A DNA stretch of 64,000 nucleotides from Sipunculus nudus. Lineage: Eukaryota; Annelida; Sipuncula; Golfingiida; Sipunculidae. The stretch is taken from NCBI GenBank assembly GCA_026874595.1, contig CM049309.1, forward strand, positions 68,058,926-68,122,925, given 5' to 3'. The translations under genes and the position numbers were made by a program. Positions 23,241-34,330 of the stretch are shown in pieces (the first letter of the stretch is position 1; each line of letters opens with the position of its first letter). The notes beneath the pieces are model-generated. The model made no database searches. It worked only from the letters and a program-made list of their open reading frames with translations, and was not told the origin of the DNA.

Positions 23241-23490
23241 TTTTGTGTTGTGTACATCCATGCCCATATTTCAGGAGGGATGTTTGTGTAATTGGTGCTT
23301 GCACTTAAGTTTAAGATAATTTAGTACTTGCATTGTACATGTCCATGTCACATATGTACTTGAAAATTAATCAAGTACTTTTCAAATAACGATCAAGCAT
23401 GTTATCATGGAAGCAATATACTGTACCTTATATATAACCAATTGCCAGTGTGCGTGTTAGCATTAGACCTGTAGGCCATGTTGTACATGT
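23241..23490 (+). repeat. F8 tail, related to 57311-57490
   Basis: It shares GTGTTGTGT, TTTCAG..GGGATGTTTGTGTAATTG and a terminal CCTGTAGGCC motif with 57311-57490. It ends CCTGTAGGCCATG|TT, a diverged form of the hairpin-plus-CTTG 3' end. Confidence 0.55.
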
Positions 23491-23589
23491 TATGGGGTCG
23501 TAAAAGAGTGTTCTGGGAAATGTTGGGCTCTTTCTCTCGATCGACAAAGAAACTAAGTGTGCCAAGTGGTGGTACATACATTTATTACA

Positions 23590-24115
23590 AAATAGAGACG
23601 AAATAGTAGAAATGGCGTGCTGCCAGAACAAACAGTATGAGTGGAATCCTTATAACATGTGTTAACAGTGTATGCGGAGATAAAACATTAAGAAAACAGT
23701 CGCATTTGTGTATTTTATGCATGAGAAAAAAAATTGTTGGGTTTCGGAGAGAGTAAAAGTTACGTATAAGCTCGGAGAGAGTAAAAGTTATGTTTAAGCT
23801 CAAGAGCAAAACTGAGTCAATGTTAAAAGATATGTCAAATTATATTTAAAAATATATAAATTATATAATATATAAAAATTATATTAAGAAAAATGAGTCA
23901 ATGTTAAAAGATATGTCAAATTATATTTAAATATATATAAATTATATAATATATAAAAATTATCATAAATATATTTAGAGACTATTTAGAAAAGACGGTT
24001 AGGAGGTAGTCAAAAATAAGAAACCTTCAACATTATGAAAAATGATAACTAGCCTACTGACCTACAAAATAGAGACAAAATAGTAGAAAGGGCATGCTGC
24101 CACAACGAACAGTAT
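23590..24115. repeat. Local duplications in AT-rich DNA
   Basis: A segment of about 78 bp with the word GAGTCAATGTTAAAAG is tandemly duplicated at 23813-23964. A 44-bp segment containing AATAGTAGAAATGGCGTGC (about 23588) recurs with changes at about 24066. Confidence 0.7.
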
Positions 24116-24524
24116 GAAATTTCCCGCTCTTACCTACTGTATTGATATATAAAACAAAGACCAAATCTGAATGGGGAACTCTGGCCTGGATTGGACAAGA
24201 ACAAAATAAAACAAATACCTTAGGGAGAACTAAGGAAATGAACCTGACAAGTTTAAGGTTGGTGAACCAGACGAGTTTAAGATAGACCTGTTACATACAT
24301 ATTCAGTTTTTTTTTCCAGTTTCCTTGCAGGCCCAACTTTCTTTTACCTATTACTCTTTACTTTCATTTTGTTGATTAAGAATTACATTTTATTTACATT
24401 CTCATTACTTCTCTCCATTTTCCTAGCGTGGCCATGCCCACTTTCTTTATCTGTTACTCTCTTTACTTTCGTTATATTCATTACGCATATCCTTTTATTA
24501 AATGTTCTACTGTGCCATTACCAA

Positions 24525-24770
24525 CATCGCTCCTGGATACATTTCGAAATTGATGTCTATTCATCAGCTTAGTTGTACTCTTAAGATTCAGTTTCAGTAT
24601 GGTACTTGTGCAGCCTAAGTTACGAACCTTTTCATATGGTGATAGGGCATTTGCATGTGCTGCACCATCAAAGTGGAATAAGTTACCAGCCAGTATCAGA
24701 AATGCTGAATCCCTCAAATGCTTCAAATCAAAGTTGTAAACATATCTGTTTGCATGTGCTTACTTGTAAT
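24525..24770 (+). pseudogene. LINE ORF2 C-terminal fragment (jockey/CR1/RTE-like)
   Basis: In one plus-strand frame the translation contains APGYISKLM, then RTFSYGDRAFACAAPSKWNK, then LPASIRNAESLKCFKSKL, a stop, and TYLF. This is the characteristic tail of many invertebrate non-LTR retrotransposon polymerases, after the RT domain. The in-frame TAA falls just before TYLF, and the RT domain itself is absent, as in a 5'-truncated copy. AT-rich sequence follows to 24914, where the F5 element begins. The clade cannot be fixed from the tail alone. Confidence 0.82.
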
Positions 24771-26264
24771 GATTTTAAATATCTAGGATTTTATTTTATA
24801 TTATATCATATTGTGTGCTATTTTATGTAATGAGTGGTTTTATTACTGGATATATTGCACAATATAAATAAATATGCTTTATGCTTTAAACTTCTCATAC
24901 TCAATAAATTAATTGTATCCCCAGACAGAGTCAGGGGATATACTGTTTTCATACACGTCCCGCTGCAGCCGCATATAAATCTTGTTGGCGCGATAACTCA
25001 AAAAAAATATTTGTATGGGTGAGAGGACGATGCCTATTTAAAATGAGATCATATGATCTTTACTCAGTGTCCTTGACCTTGAATAGGTCCAATTTTGGGA
25101 AAAATCACACAATATTCTTAAATATCTCAAGAAATCTTGCATGGATTGATCCCAAAATCAAGTTGATGGAAGATCAATTGGATAGGGTCGTCATGTTTCA
25201 GAAAAACTGGTGGCACAACCTATTATTCTTTACTTGTTTTCGTGCCTTTTAATACCCACAAAATTGCCTCTTGACAGTACTGTGAGCATTATAAGTCAAA
25301 AACTTATGGACAGATTTCTTTTATATTATGCATACATAGATATAGGTTATGGGATGTTTATTTAAATTGGGGTCATGACCTTTCCTATGAGAGTGGCCTT
25401 AATTGACCTTGAATATTCCCATAATTGGTGAAATTCACACAAAATCTTTAATATCTCAGTAAGGGATATATGGAATGATCCAAAAATCAAATTGACCGAA
25501 GATCTTGGATAGCTTTGTCTTTTGCAGAAGACAGTCGCGCCACCTTGTGTCTTTTTTTGTTAAAATGATGTTAACGCAATAACTTTGTAAGAATTTGAGG
25601 TACAGTCACCAAACCCATAGGTTTGATGCATCTTATCAACAGCTAGGTCAAATTTGGACATGGATGACCCTGATGAATTTTTAGCTCAGCTGACTATAAG
25701 TCATCTGAGCTATAGTCATGGTCCTTTGTCCATCAGCTGTCAGTCCGTCCGTTAAACTGGCACATTATGAAACCGTTAGACCTATGAATCCGAAATTTGG
25801 CATACTGTTAGATGTCCCCAAAATCTCCTACCATAACGAAAATTAGGTCATAAGGACTATTAGATATTAAGGAAAAAACTCCATTTTCCATAAAAAAAAC
25901 CATTGTTACACTATAAGACTGCCTTATATCAAAACCACTGATCTGATTTCGATCATTGTGAATATGCATATTCTTCCATACATTTTCTATGTACATACCA
26001 AAAATTAGGTCCGTATTGCATAATATGTTGAAGTTATGGGCGGGAACATAATGCACCTCATAAAAAATCAGGAAAAATATTAACTCACTTAACATAAGAA
26101 TGGCTGAAGCTAGAGACTTCTTTTCAGGGATATCACTCCATTTAATCAAGATTCAATTGTACACCGAAAATTAGATCTGAATTTTTCAAATTTTATTAGT
26201 TATTCGCATAAATATGAAATTAGTACCTAAAATTTTGCCCAAATTTGGGCATGGCACGTTTTTT

Positions 26265-27760
26265 CCCTGTAAGTACTGTTGGTTTAATTTTCATATCATG
26301 CACACGTAAGGATTTCAGCTTCTAAATTCTGAAATTTGAAAGGAATTGCCCAAAGCTGTAGCTTTTATTACATTTTTTATGAGACCATGTCACTCCTAGG
26401 CTGTACTGAAGCCCCTCTATATGTCCCCATATTGACTTCATGCTTGAAGGGAGGTATATACTGCAGCCAGCCAGCACTTGGGTGGCCTCAGCTGGATATA
26501 GCTATTCAACCCCCCCCCCTCTTGTAATTGTTTGGCCAAAAACATAACAATAAACAATAATTTTAAAAAATTATAGGTTTACAATAACAACTTTAAGAAA
26601 AATAAATGGAAAATTAATTTTATGGTTGATGATTAACAGGGACCTTGCAATTACTGTTTTATGCCATGATCTTTCATGGATTGCTGAAAATATATTTCAA
26701 ATGACACCATGCAGTCACCATTTGGTATTTTTTAATTTCAATCATAAAAATGAAAAATAAATAATTAAATGAAATTGTTGTTTACTATAAGGGATTATGT
26801 GAAGCAAGTTAATGATAGACAAGGATGCATTTGATCATATTAAATATTCTATATTTCCAGGTCTTTTCCAGGTGTTTAATTTGTAGGGGTTTTTTATTAC
26901 AAAATTAAAAAAAATGAAATATGTCAAAAATTTAAAAAAATTACTCAGACAAGTGCTCATTAAAGATTTCAATATGTTTGAATAATAACATTCAGACTCA
27001 TGGTTGTATCAGCTGTTACATGATACTGGGTAAATAATCAAAATTTATATTTCTGATAACTTTATTTCAGTTAACAAAATTAAACATTCCCAACTCCAGT
27101 TTGCTCCTTGTATAATATATTGGTTTGTTTTTATCCTTGGGTTACTTTTAACACATATATTAGTTTCGTAGTAGAGATTATTTTCTTTTTTTCTTATACA
27201 AATTAAAAAAGAAAAAATAAAATTTTTAAAATGTGAAAAAATCAGGTCTTAAAGACAAGTTCTCATTATGATGTCTATTATGTTAATAATTGTCATAAGT
27301 GTCTTGACAGTTATGTGAAAGTATTCAAAAGTGAATATAAAATTTTTTTTTTCATAAATTAAAGCCATAAAACCAGGTAGTTACAATCATTATTTAAATT
27401 TGTGATATTTGTATATTCTGGATTCTCAACAGTTTCGTTCGACTGAAACTGAAGAAATATGAGACCTTGAGTGAAAACTTAATAATTGTATTCAAATATG
27501 ATTAAAAAAATTCAATAGTTCAATAATGAAAATTAATACAAATACTAATACAGGTAAAAAGAAAGAATTTGAGTGCAAATACTTTCAAAGTTTATTCATT
27601 AATGCATTCATGAATATATTTTAAAATTTATTTTAATCATATATTTCAATTATGTTATTAAAGGAATCTTTTCAAATGTTACTGTTAATATTTTTTAATT
27701 AAAATTATATTTTGCCCAATAATTCCAATTAATTTTTAATGAATAGTTTAACTCTCATAT
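26265..27760 (+). repeat. Long dispersed repeat shared with 62638-64000
   Basis: Collinear similarity from CCCTGTAAGTACTGTTG onward (62638: CCCTTGCAAGCACTGTTG). It includes GCCAGCCAG, ACAATAAACAATAATT, GATTCTCAACAGTTTC and many other shared words. Shorter relatives start near 27890 and 48696. This is the body of type-2 F2 elements. Confidence 0.85.
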
Positions 27761-28140
27761 CATTTGTGCTACTGGTACTTTTGGCAATGGGCAACGTGAA
27801 ATTATTGAATAACAGTTAACTCATTTGAAAAAAGCATGCATGATAATTAACATGACGTACAGTGAACATTTATTTCCTGTTACTAGTGTTAGTGCTGTGG
27901 ATTTAATTTTCACAGCATGTACACATAAGCATTTCATCTGTTAAAATGTGAAATTTGAAACCAATTGATCAAAAACTGTAGATGTCATTCAAGTTTTCAA
28001 GCACCATGCCTTGATTGTTATCATCAAGTCAGTGAAATGTGTGCTTGGGCAGTATCACATAACCAGTTCAATTTCTGACCTCGCCACTGCCTCTGTTTTT
28101 GTCTGGGTCAGGCTTGGCCAGGCAGTAATTACCAGAGAGC

Positions 28141-28260
28141 CCCTCTCTCTCTCTCTTATCTCTCTCACTCTCTCTCTCCATGACAGTCTAGCTCACTCTC
28201 TCTTTCTCTCTCTCTTTCTCTCTCTCTCTCCCATTCTCTCTCACCCCTAAGCCTCCCATT
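28141..28260. repeat. (CT)n-rich tract
   Basis: CTCTCTCT interrupted by short words; polypyrimidine on the plus strand over about 120 bases. Confidence 0.85.
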
Positions 28261-28353
28261 CTCCCTGCACCCCATTCTGTTGACAGGTACTATAAACCAG
28301 ATTAATTAGCTATGAATGTTGAAGCAATTTAGAAATATGAATCAACTGAAATA

Positions 28354-28361
<8 letters not shown>

Positions 28362-28387
<26 letters not shown>
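28362..28387. repeat. (AT)n microsatellite
   Basis: Alternating AT. Confidence 0.85.
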
Positions 28388-28390
<3 letters not shown>

Positions 28391-29079
28391 TACTGTAAAT
28401 GTGTAGTTACATTTTTAAACCTGGAAAAAATGATGTATTGAAAAAAAGGAATAAAGGCAAATATTGTTAATTTTTCCTGGCTCAGTAGAATGGGAATAAA
28501 AATCATTTGCTTTGTTTCTCCACCTACCTGCTTAAATATTTAATAATTATGAATATACATTTTTCTCTGTAAGCACTTGAATTCAATTTAATATCCTGTA
28601 TGAAAATGCCAGGGTGCTGTAACTCCCACCATCCCCTTCCCCCACCCTATAGAGTCCTTGCTCTTTGGCACTGTGAACAATAGTTCTATTACTTTTCCAT
28701 AAAATTAAATAATTAAAGATAATATATACAGAAAGACTGAGGTGTTTTAACTCCCATCATAACCCCCTTCCCCCGTCAATCCTTCAACCTGTTAAGTGGG
28801 GACTTTATGGCTACTGTATACATATGATAAAATAAAAAATAGGTTTATTAAAATAACTGGAACTTATTAAACAAATATGTAAACTGTTGAACTGTCAACA
28901 GCTTATCAAAAAGGGAACCAATGGAAACACATGGTCAGATCTCAAAATATTATTTGTAACAATTTCTTCAATCATATCAACCATGGCCAAGATTAACTTT
29001 TCCGATCAGACTTTATCTGCTTTTCATAATATTTTAGATTTTAACCTTCCAAGTGTTTAAGTACTGTTGAATGCTCCAA

Positions 29080-29081
<2 letters not shown>

Positions 29082-29121
<40 letters not shown>

Positions 29122-29130
29122 TTTCTCTCT
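29082..29130. repeat. (CT)n microsatellite
   Basis: Near-perfect CT repeat. Confidence 0.88.
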
Positions 29131-30339
29131 ACATCCACCTCATAGCTGCCCTCACTGTTCCCTTCTCTGAGCCCCATCCCAATGTCAGCCTCAGTCAACA
29201 AGAACAAGATGAATCCGATATATTCATACTTAAATATTTTGTATAACTATTCGTCCATAGGTACCTATGTTCATGCTAGAAATTATGTCAATATTGTGTA
29301 ATATGTAAACATAGTGGGCATCAAAATAATGTACATTGTCAAGACTGAAGATAAACTGACAGTAACAAATTCATAAATCCCCTCATCAGCATAGTAAATC
29401 ATAACATCATATCTATCAAATTTAAATCTTGCAGACTTTCATACACTATAGATCCTTCAACAAATAGCCTATTCATCATTCTACTACTGCTTATTACTGC
29501 TGTCATTGCATTCATATTTGCTCAGATATATCGCAATTTTCAACCCCTCCTAAATAAATAAAAAATAAACCACTATATTTTACTCTATTAATCCATCAGT
29601 CAGGTTATTTCATTTATTATTTACTCACATATTACATTACATTCCTTTATAATAGCCCAACATGTCCTTAATATTCATAAGCTTTATCGACTCTATATAG
29701 GATCACAGTGGAGAATCCTTTATGGTCCAATCACAATCAGCTGAGCGCCGTGACCCATGGGTCCCTTGTTTTAAGGTCACAGCAGTGATTATGCTAAAAT
29801 GATATAAGGGCAATTACTCAAAAAGAATTTGTGGTGCAGTCACCAAACCTACAGTTTAGATGCATCTTATCAAGGGCTAGGCCAAGTTTGAATATGGATG
29901 ACCTTGATGCGTTTTTCAAGGTCACAGAGGCGATAACGCTGAAATGATGTTAACTGTTATATCTCACTGAAGGATGCATGGATTTGTCCAAAAATCAAAT
30001 TGACACAAGATCTTTGATAGCAATATTGTTTTCTGCAGGAGACAGGTGGCGCCACTTTATGTTGTTTTCTTGCTAAAATTATGTTTAAAAAGAATAACTG
30101 TAAGAATTTGAGGTACAGTCACTAAACCCACAAGTTTGATGCATCTTATCAATGGCTAGGTCAAATTTGAAAAGAAACCATGGTGGCTTGCCAAGTGTCA
30201 GCCTCTGCATCTGAATTCAAGATGGGATCCTATTCTTCGAGGCTAGGGGGAGGGGGGGGGGTTTAATTGTCTGGGGATACTATGGAACCTGCGGTGCCAA
30301 GAAATACCTATTTATGTTGATTACTTTTATGTTTATCAA

Positions 30340-30615
30340 TTTTAGCTCAACTGACTATAAGTTATCTGAGCTAAAGTTGTGGTCCATTGACTGTTGTCCT
30401 TCCATCAATCCATTAGACTGGCACATTTTGAAAATGTTATACCTACAAATCCAAAATTTGGCATACTGTTAGATGTCTCCTGAGATTTTCTACCAAATCT
30501 AAAACGGGGTCACTGCGACTGTGTTCCCTTGAAAAATTAAAGAAAAACCTCAATTTTCCATTAAACACCATAATCACACTTCATGACTGCCTAATATCAA
30601 AACAAATCATCTGTT
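30340..30615 (+). mobile_element. F2 Helentron-like element, 5' part only
   Basis: The start TTTTAGCTCAACTGAC and GTTATCTGAGC are clear, followed by the type-2 body (GCATACTGTTAGATGTC, TTTCCATTAAACACC). Similarity fades at about 30615 and no 3' terminus is seen. Confidence 0.65.
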
Positions 30616-30689
30616 TTTATAGGCCTGTCTTATGAAGGTAGTATTATGGTATACCAATCGTCCATGTGTTCTAGTGTTGCCACTATAAA

Positions 30690-30860
30690 TTTAACATGGC
30701 TTCAATGGATTTTCACCAAACACTCCAAAAATATGTACCAATAGATTATCTCGCATAAGTTTGATTATAGGCAAAATCCACACATATTAAATAAGATCTA
30801 TGGGTGACAAGGCCACTTTGTCGTGTCGCCATGATAACTTAGGAAGAATATGAATGATTT
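30690..30860 (+). repeat. Dispersed repeat, copy also at about 13990-14240
   Basis: See 13990-14240; this copy reads GGATTTTCACCAAACAC and CCAATAGATTATC. Confidence 0.6.
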
Positions 30861-31099
30861 GGGTAAAACTCATCAGAAATCTTCATTAAAAAATATCTCC
30901 CCTAAGTTCTATATCCAGCAAAATCCACACACATTTAAAAAGAGGTCAGAGGGAACTGTACGTTGGAGGCACTGTAGTGACTTAACAAAAATCCTGTCAT
31001 GGATTTTCATGAAAATCATTATACATATATACCAAATAGCTGAAAAACCTGGTATACCAGGCTTTTCATGGGGGTCAGGGAGATACATTAACTGAGATT

Positions 31100-31740
31100 A
31101 GTCCCTGTGGGCAGGAGTTCGTCTCCAAATATATTCTTGTCAGATGGATAGATGCCGGACACTTTAAATCCTCTTTTGTATTTTGGAAACAGTGGTGGCT
31201 TTTGTTAAAGCTTCTGCAATGATCCGATGCAAATCATAGATGACCATGGTTTTCCCTGGGTGAGACCTCATCCAGCCATTACATGTGGCATTGAAGAACT
31301 TCTTAAAAGGCCCATAGACACTTCTGTACAAGGGTTGGGGTTCCTGTGAGCAGGAATTTGTCTCCAAATATATTCCTGTCAGATGGAAAGATGCCAGACA
31401 ATTTAAATCCTCTTTGTATATTGGAAACAGTGGTGGTTTATGTTAAAGCTTATGCAATGATCCTTGGCAATTCATAGATGCTCATGGTTTTCTGGGGTGG
31501 ACCTCATCCAGCCATTACATGTAGCATTGAAGAACTTCTTGAAACGTCCATAGACACTTTTGTCAAAGAGTTGGAGTTTGTGTGAGCAGTGGGGCATAAA
31601 AGGTTACCAGGAACCTCCGTTATCCCTACAGTAATCCACCAGATCAATAGATGTGCAAGTCAAGATTGTCAAAGAGCAGGAGGACAGGCTTTCCTCTGGT
31701 GTATTTTGTCTTCTTGCTTCCCTGTCCTGGTATCAGATTT
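31100..31740 (-). pseudogene. DDE_1 (pogo/Tigger/jerky-like) transposase fragment, tandemly duplicated
   Basis: On the minus strand the upstream copy (31740 to about 31340) has PVLLLFDNLDLH, matching the second catalytic Asp region of DDE_1 transposases, then SIDLVDYCRDNG and the family's CSHKLQ..D..VYG..KKFFNATCNGWM block. It ends FPSDRNIFGDKFL-like. The second copy (about 31335 to 31100) repeats the VYGPFKKFFNATCNGWMRSHPG part through the end and is fused head-to-tail with the first. Several frame changes break both copies. The DNA-binding domain and first catalytic Asp are absent. No terminal inverted repeats or TA duplication were found. Confidence 0.75.
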
Positions 31741-31741
31741 G

Positions 31742-31761
31742 CCAAAAAAAAAAAAAAAAAA
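31742..31761. repeat. Poly-A run
   Basis: Uninterrupted A run. Confidence 0.85.
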
Positions 31762-31789
31762 ATGTAACAGGTCCTGAGAGCTTGATTAT

Positions 31790-32470
31790 TCATAATTTTC
31801 AAGTGCCCTTGTCAGGTCTTCTTGCTTCTCCATCCTGTAATTGGAATTGCAAAACAGTGAAACAGGTTGTATGCTTGATTATTTATAATTGTCCAATGCC
31901 CTTGTCAGATCTTTTTGCCTCTCTGTTCTCGAATCAGCATTTGCTAAACAAGTGTAACAGGTTGTGATGCTTGATTATTCATAATTGTCCAGTGCCCTTG
32001 TCAGGTGTTCTTGCTTCTTCTTTCTGGAAATAGATTGGCAAAAAGTGTTACAAGTTCTGCTTAATTATTCATATGTTGGTGAGTCTTTTTATACTGGCAA
32101 GGAGAGGGGGAATATAGACAGGTTGGGGAGAAGGAACATGACAAGGAAAGAAATAGTAGTGTTTTTTTATCAAATTGTTGCATTCCTTAATGATGTCTTC
32201 CTTGGTTCTTCTTCCTGGAAATAGAATGACAAAACAAAGTGTAACAGGTTCTGCCTAATTATTCATGTGTTGGCGGTCTTCTTGTACTATCGAGGAGAGG
32301 GGGAATATAGGCAGGCAGGGGAGAAGGAGCATGACAAGGAAAGGAAGAGTAGTGTTTTTTTATCAAATTGTTGCATTCCTTAATGATGTCTTCCTTGGTT
32401 TTTCTTCCTGGAAATTGAATGGCAAAACAAAGTGTAACAGGTTCTGCTTATTTATTCATATGTAGGTGAG
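31790..32470. repeat. Degenerate tandem repeats, units of about 95 and 190 bp
   Basis: CCCTTGTCAGGTCTTCTTGC-type units recur at 31807, 31909 and 31995. A longer unit with GGAGAGGGGGAATATAG and TTATCAAATTGTTGCATTCC recurs at about 32100 and 32295. GTGTAACAGGTT(C/G)TG occurs in each. Confidence 0.75.
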
Positions 32471-32705
32471 TCTTTCTGTCTGTATAACATTCATCAAGTC
32501 CTAGCTTTTTATGCCTGTTCAAAACATGTCTATCACCTGCTAACACTCTTTATGCCTGTTTAAACATGTTACCCCCGTACCCCTCATTTTAACATTCTTA
32601 TAAGCAGGTGTGTTGTTGTACAGGTAGATTACAGGAGTAGTATGATTTAAATGATGATTGGAATCACTGCCAAAAAAGTCATAAAAGCCATCAATAATTT
32701 CTTAA
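32460..32705. repeat. Dispersed repeat, copy also at about 52730-52975
   Basis: Closely similar over about 245 bp: CTTTCTGTCTGTATAACAT, TTTTATGCCTGTT, CCCCTCATTTTAACATTCT, ACAGGTAGATTACAGGAGTA. The two copies flank the satellite array, about 20 kb apart. Confidence 0.85.
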
Positions 32706-32714
32706 ATTAATTGG

Positions 32715-34330
32715 TCAAATCCTTTTGAAATCTAAATATGCTTTTTGTTTTTGTAAGAAATCAAAACCGAGGATAATTTGATGGTTCATTTTATCTAGTA
32801 TGAAAAATGTATGATGGACAACAGAATTGCTTATTTGTAACTTTACATGCAATTTTCCCACATACTGTGATTTTGTTAACACCAACACTTTTGACACACT
32901 TTTAATTTTGACACACTTTTAATTTTGATTGTTCTGAAGTTGTGACATCTTGTAAGTCCTGTGACATGAAGGTAGATGTAGAAAGACATGATATGGAAGC
33001 TCCTGTGTCAACCAAGGCAGGGACCTTGCAGCCTTTCACTCTTACTCTTATGATATTGCTGTCAATTTGTTTTCCACTACTTTTTATGGAAAGAGAGATC
33101 TTTTGGTAGTTGTTTTCAATTGGTTTTGTCTTTTTAAATGTTTTGGACCTAAATTAGTGTTAGTAGGATGCTTCAAGTTTGATTTTCATGAAATTTGTTG
33201 TCCACTGAAACAGACTGTAACCCCTTTTCTAGGTTTTGTCTCAAAGCAGTTCTACAGCTGAAACAATGTCCCTGTTTTTAGTTAAGCTGACTGAAAGTCA
33301 TCTGAGCTATAGCAATCACTCTTTGTCAGTCTGTCTGTCCATCTGTCTGTCTGTCTGTTAAACAGGCACAAATGTAACCACTGGACCTATAATCTTTTAG
33401 ATTATAGGAGGTCCATGAAAAGTCTCTGTAGAAACCTGAAATAAGGTCTCTGTTACCCATAACCTCTGAGCTATGGGGCTCCAAAGTACCCCCCAAGAAT
33501 ATTGGAAAATTGGATACCAAAGCTCAAGTATCTGAACAACTAATGCATAGATCCTCATGATTCTTTGCATGGATATTGATCATGGAATGTTTCATCACTT
33601 TTTGCAGATTGTTGGCGCCACCTGGATTTTTTTCTATTATTTTTTACGATTTTTCTCTGTTTTTGAGACCTTTAATGATGTGGTTGTTTGTTAACAGGGC
33701 ACAAATCATAACCATTGTGCCTAGAATCTTCTATCTTTACATCCATGAAGGTCCATGAAAAATCTCCTTGGAATCCTGAAATTAGGTCTCTGTTACCATA
33801 TCATCCGAGCTAAGCTTCAGTTGAATGGGGATACCACCAACAAAATTTGGTATTCAGATAAATTTCTTTTGTGAATGTCTTCTTAGTCAGGTGAGCATCA
33901 TGACCTATGGGTCACTTGTTTAACAATGTGAACAAGTTTTGTTTATGTATAAATTTACATTTTCTGGTGGTTGAGGACTTAAGTTACGTCTAACAGTTCT
34001 TGTAAGGAAACCTTTCATTTCTACTATATCTGTAACTGTTAACATAATGTCTGTTTCTGTAAGGAGTCGACCTCTTTTGTAGTACTGCCTGTCATTATCA
34101 CGCCTGCTTGGTGACCTTCCTCTGTGGTTTGGTGACTGTTTACGCCTGCTTGTGGGTTGATGTCAATTCTGCCACTTCTGTCTTTTCTCGAGTTCTTCTC
34201 ACTTGTTCCACACTCAGTGACAAATCTCTCACCATCGTCTGTAAGGACTTGATTGACTGGATCATCATGCCATTTAGAATGCTTTCTTGAAATGTCACTT
34301 GAAAGCAAAAAATAGTTCTTGCTGGAGGAG
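32715..34330 (-). pseudogene. LTR-retrotransposon gag C-terminus and protease remnant
   Basis: On the minus strand, in order: a frame with QSIKSLQTMVRDL (about 34210-34310), a basic SPSRR..-type stretch (about 34060-34140), and a Cys/His cluster that looks like a nucleocapsid zinc knuckle, split by the F2 insertion (CSHC before it at about 33922-33935; GHCFSC after it at about 33250-33270). An aspartic protease follows, with active site VDTGASISC near 32990-33012, and a downstream LGFDFLQKQ segment (about 32735) typical of the end of retropepsins. A 17-bp tandem duplication at about 32885-32921 lies at the frame change inside the protease. No RT, integrase or LTRs were recognised. Family is probably Ty3/gypsy-like, not certain. 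Confidence 0.68.
33275..33918 (+). mobile_element. F2 Helentron-like element inside the gag zinc-knuckle region
   Basis: It starts TTTTTAGTTAAGCTGAC with GTCATCTGAGC, and ends GACCTATGGGTCACTTG at 33918 followed by TTT. It holds about one and a half of the roughly 337-bp core units (GTTGGCGCCACC near 33609-33620). The flanking gag-like coding segments are on the opposite strand and are interrupted between the two halves of a Cys/His cluster. Confidence 0.82.

Larger units (their letters stand above)
25678..29768 (+). mobile_element. F2 Helentron-like element, long copy of 4.1 kb, nested in F5
   Basis: It starts with a T run and AGCTCAGCTGAC with its hairpin partner GTCATCTGAGCT. It ends with TCAGCTGAGC (29737-29746), the palindrome GACCCATGGGTC (29752-29763) and CCTTG at 29768, followed by TTTT and the F5 core. 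An empty version of the target, GATGCG|TTTTT|CAAGGTCACAG, is at 29906-29925. The body has a first type-2 section (25750-26264), then long AT-rich sequence shared with 62638-64000, (CT)n tracts and an (AT)n tract. No coding sequence was seen. Confidence 0.82.
24915..30280 (+). mobile_element. F5 Helentron-like element, interrupted by a 4.1-kb F2 element
   Basis: The 5' end has GTATCCCCAGAC and its inverted partner GTCAGGGGATA (24915-24941), followed by a core with GGTGGCACAACC- and GTCGCGCCACC-type words. At 25678 the F2 element interrupts. The core resumes at 29769 with AAGGTCACAGCAGTGAT and includes GGTGGCGCCACT (30046-30057). A TGTCTGGGGATAC at 30268-30280 is the inverted match of the 5' motif. 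No 3' hairpin plus CTAG/CTTG end is recognised after it, so the 3' boundary is uncertain. Confidence 0.55.

Noticed and set aside
33260-33932. The 8-bp word AACAATGT on both sides of the F2 element at 33275-33918, looking like a hAT target duplication
   Set aside because: It lies several bases outside the F2 ends on the left, F2 has no terminal inverted repeats, and other F2 copies enter T runs without such repeats. The word encodes part of the Cys/His cluster on both sides, so the match is likely chance.
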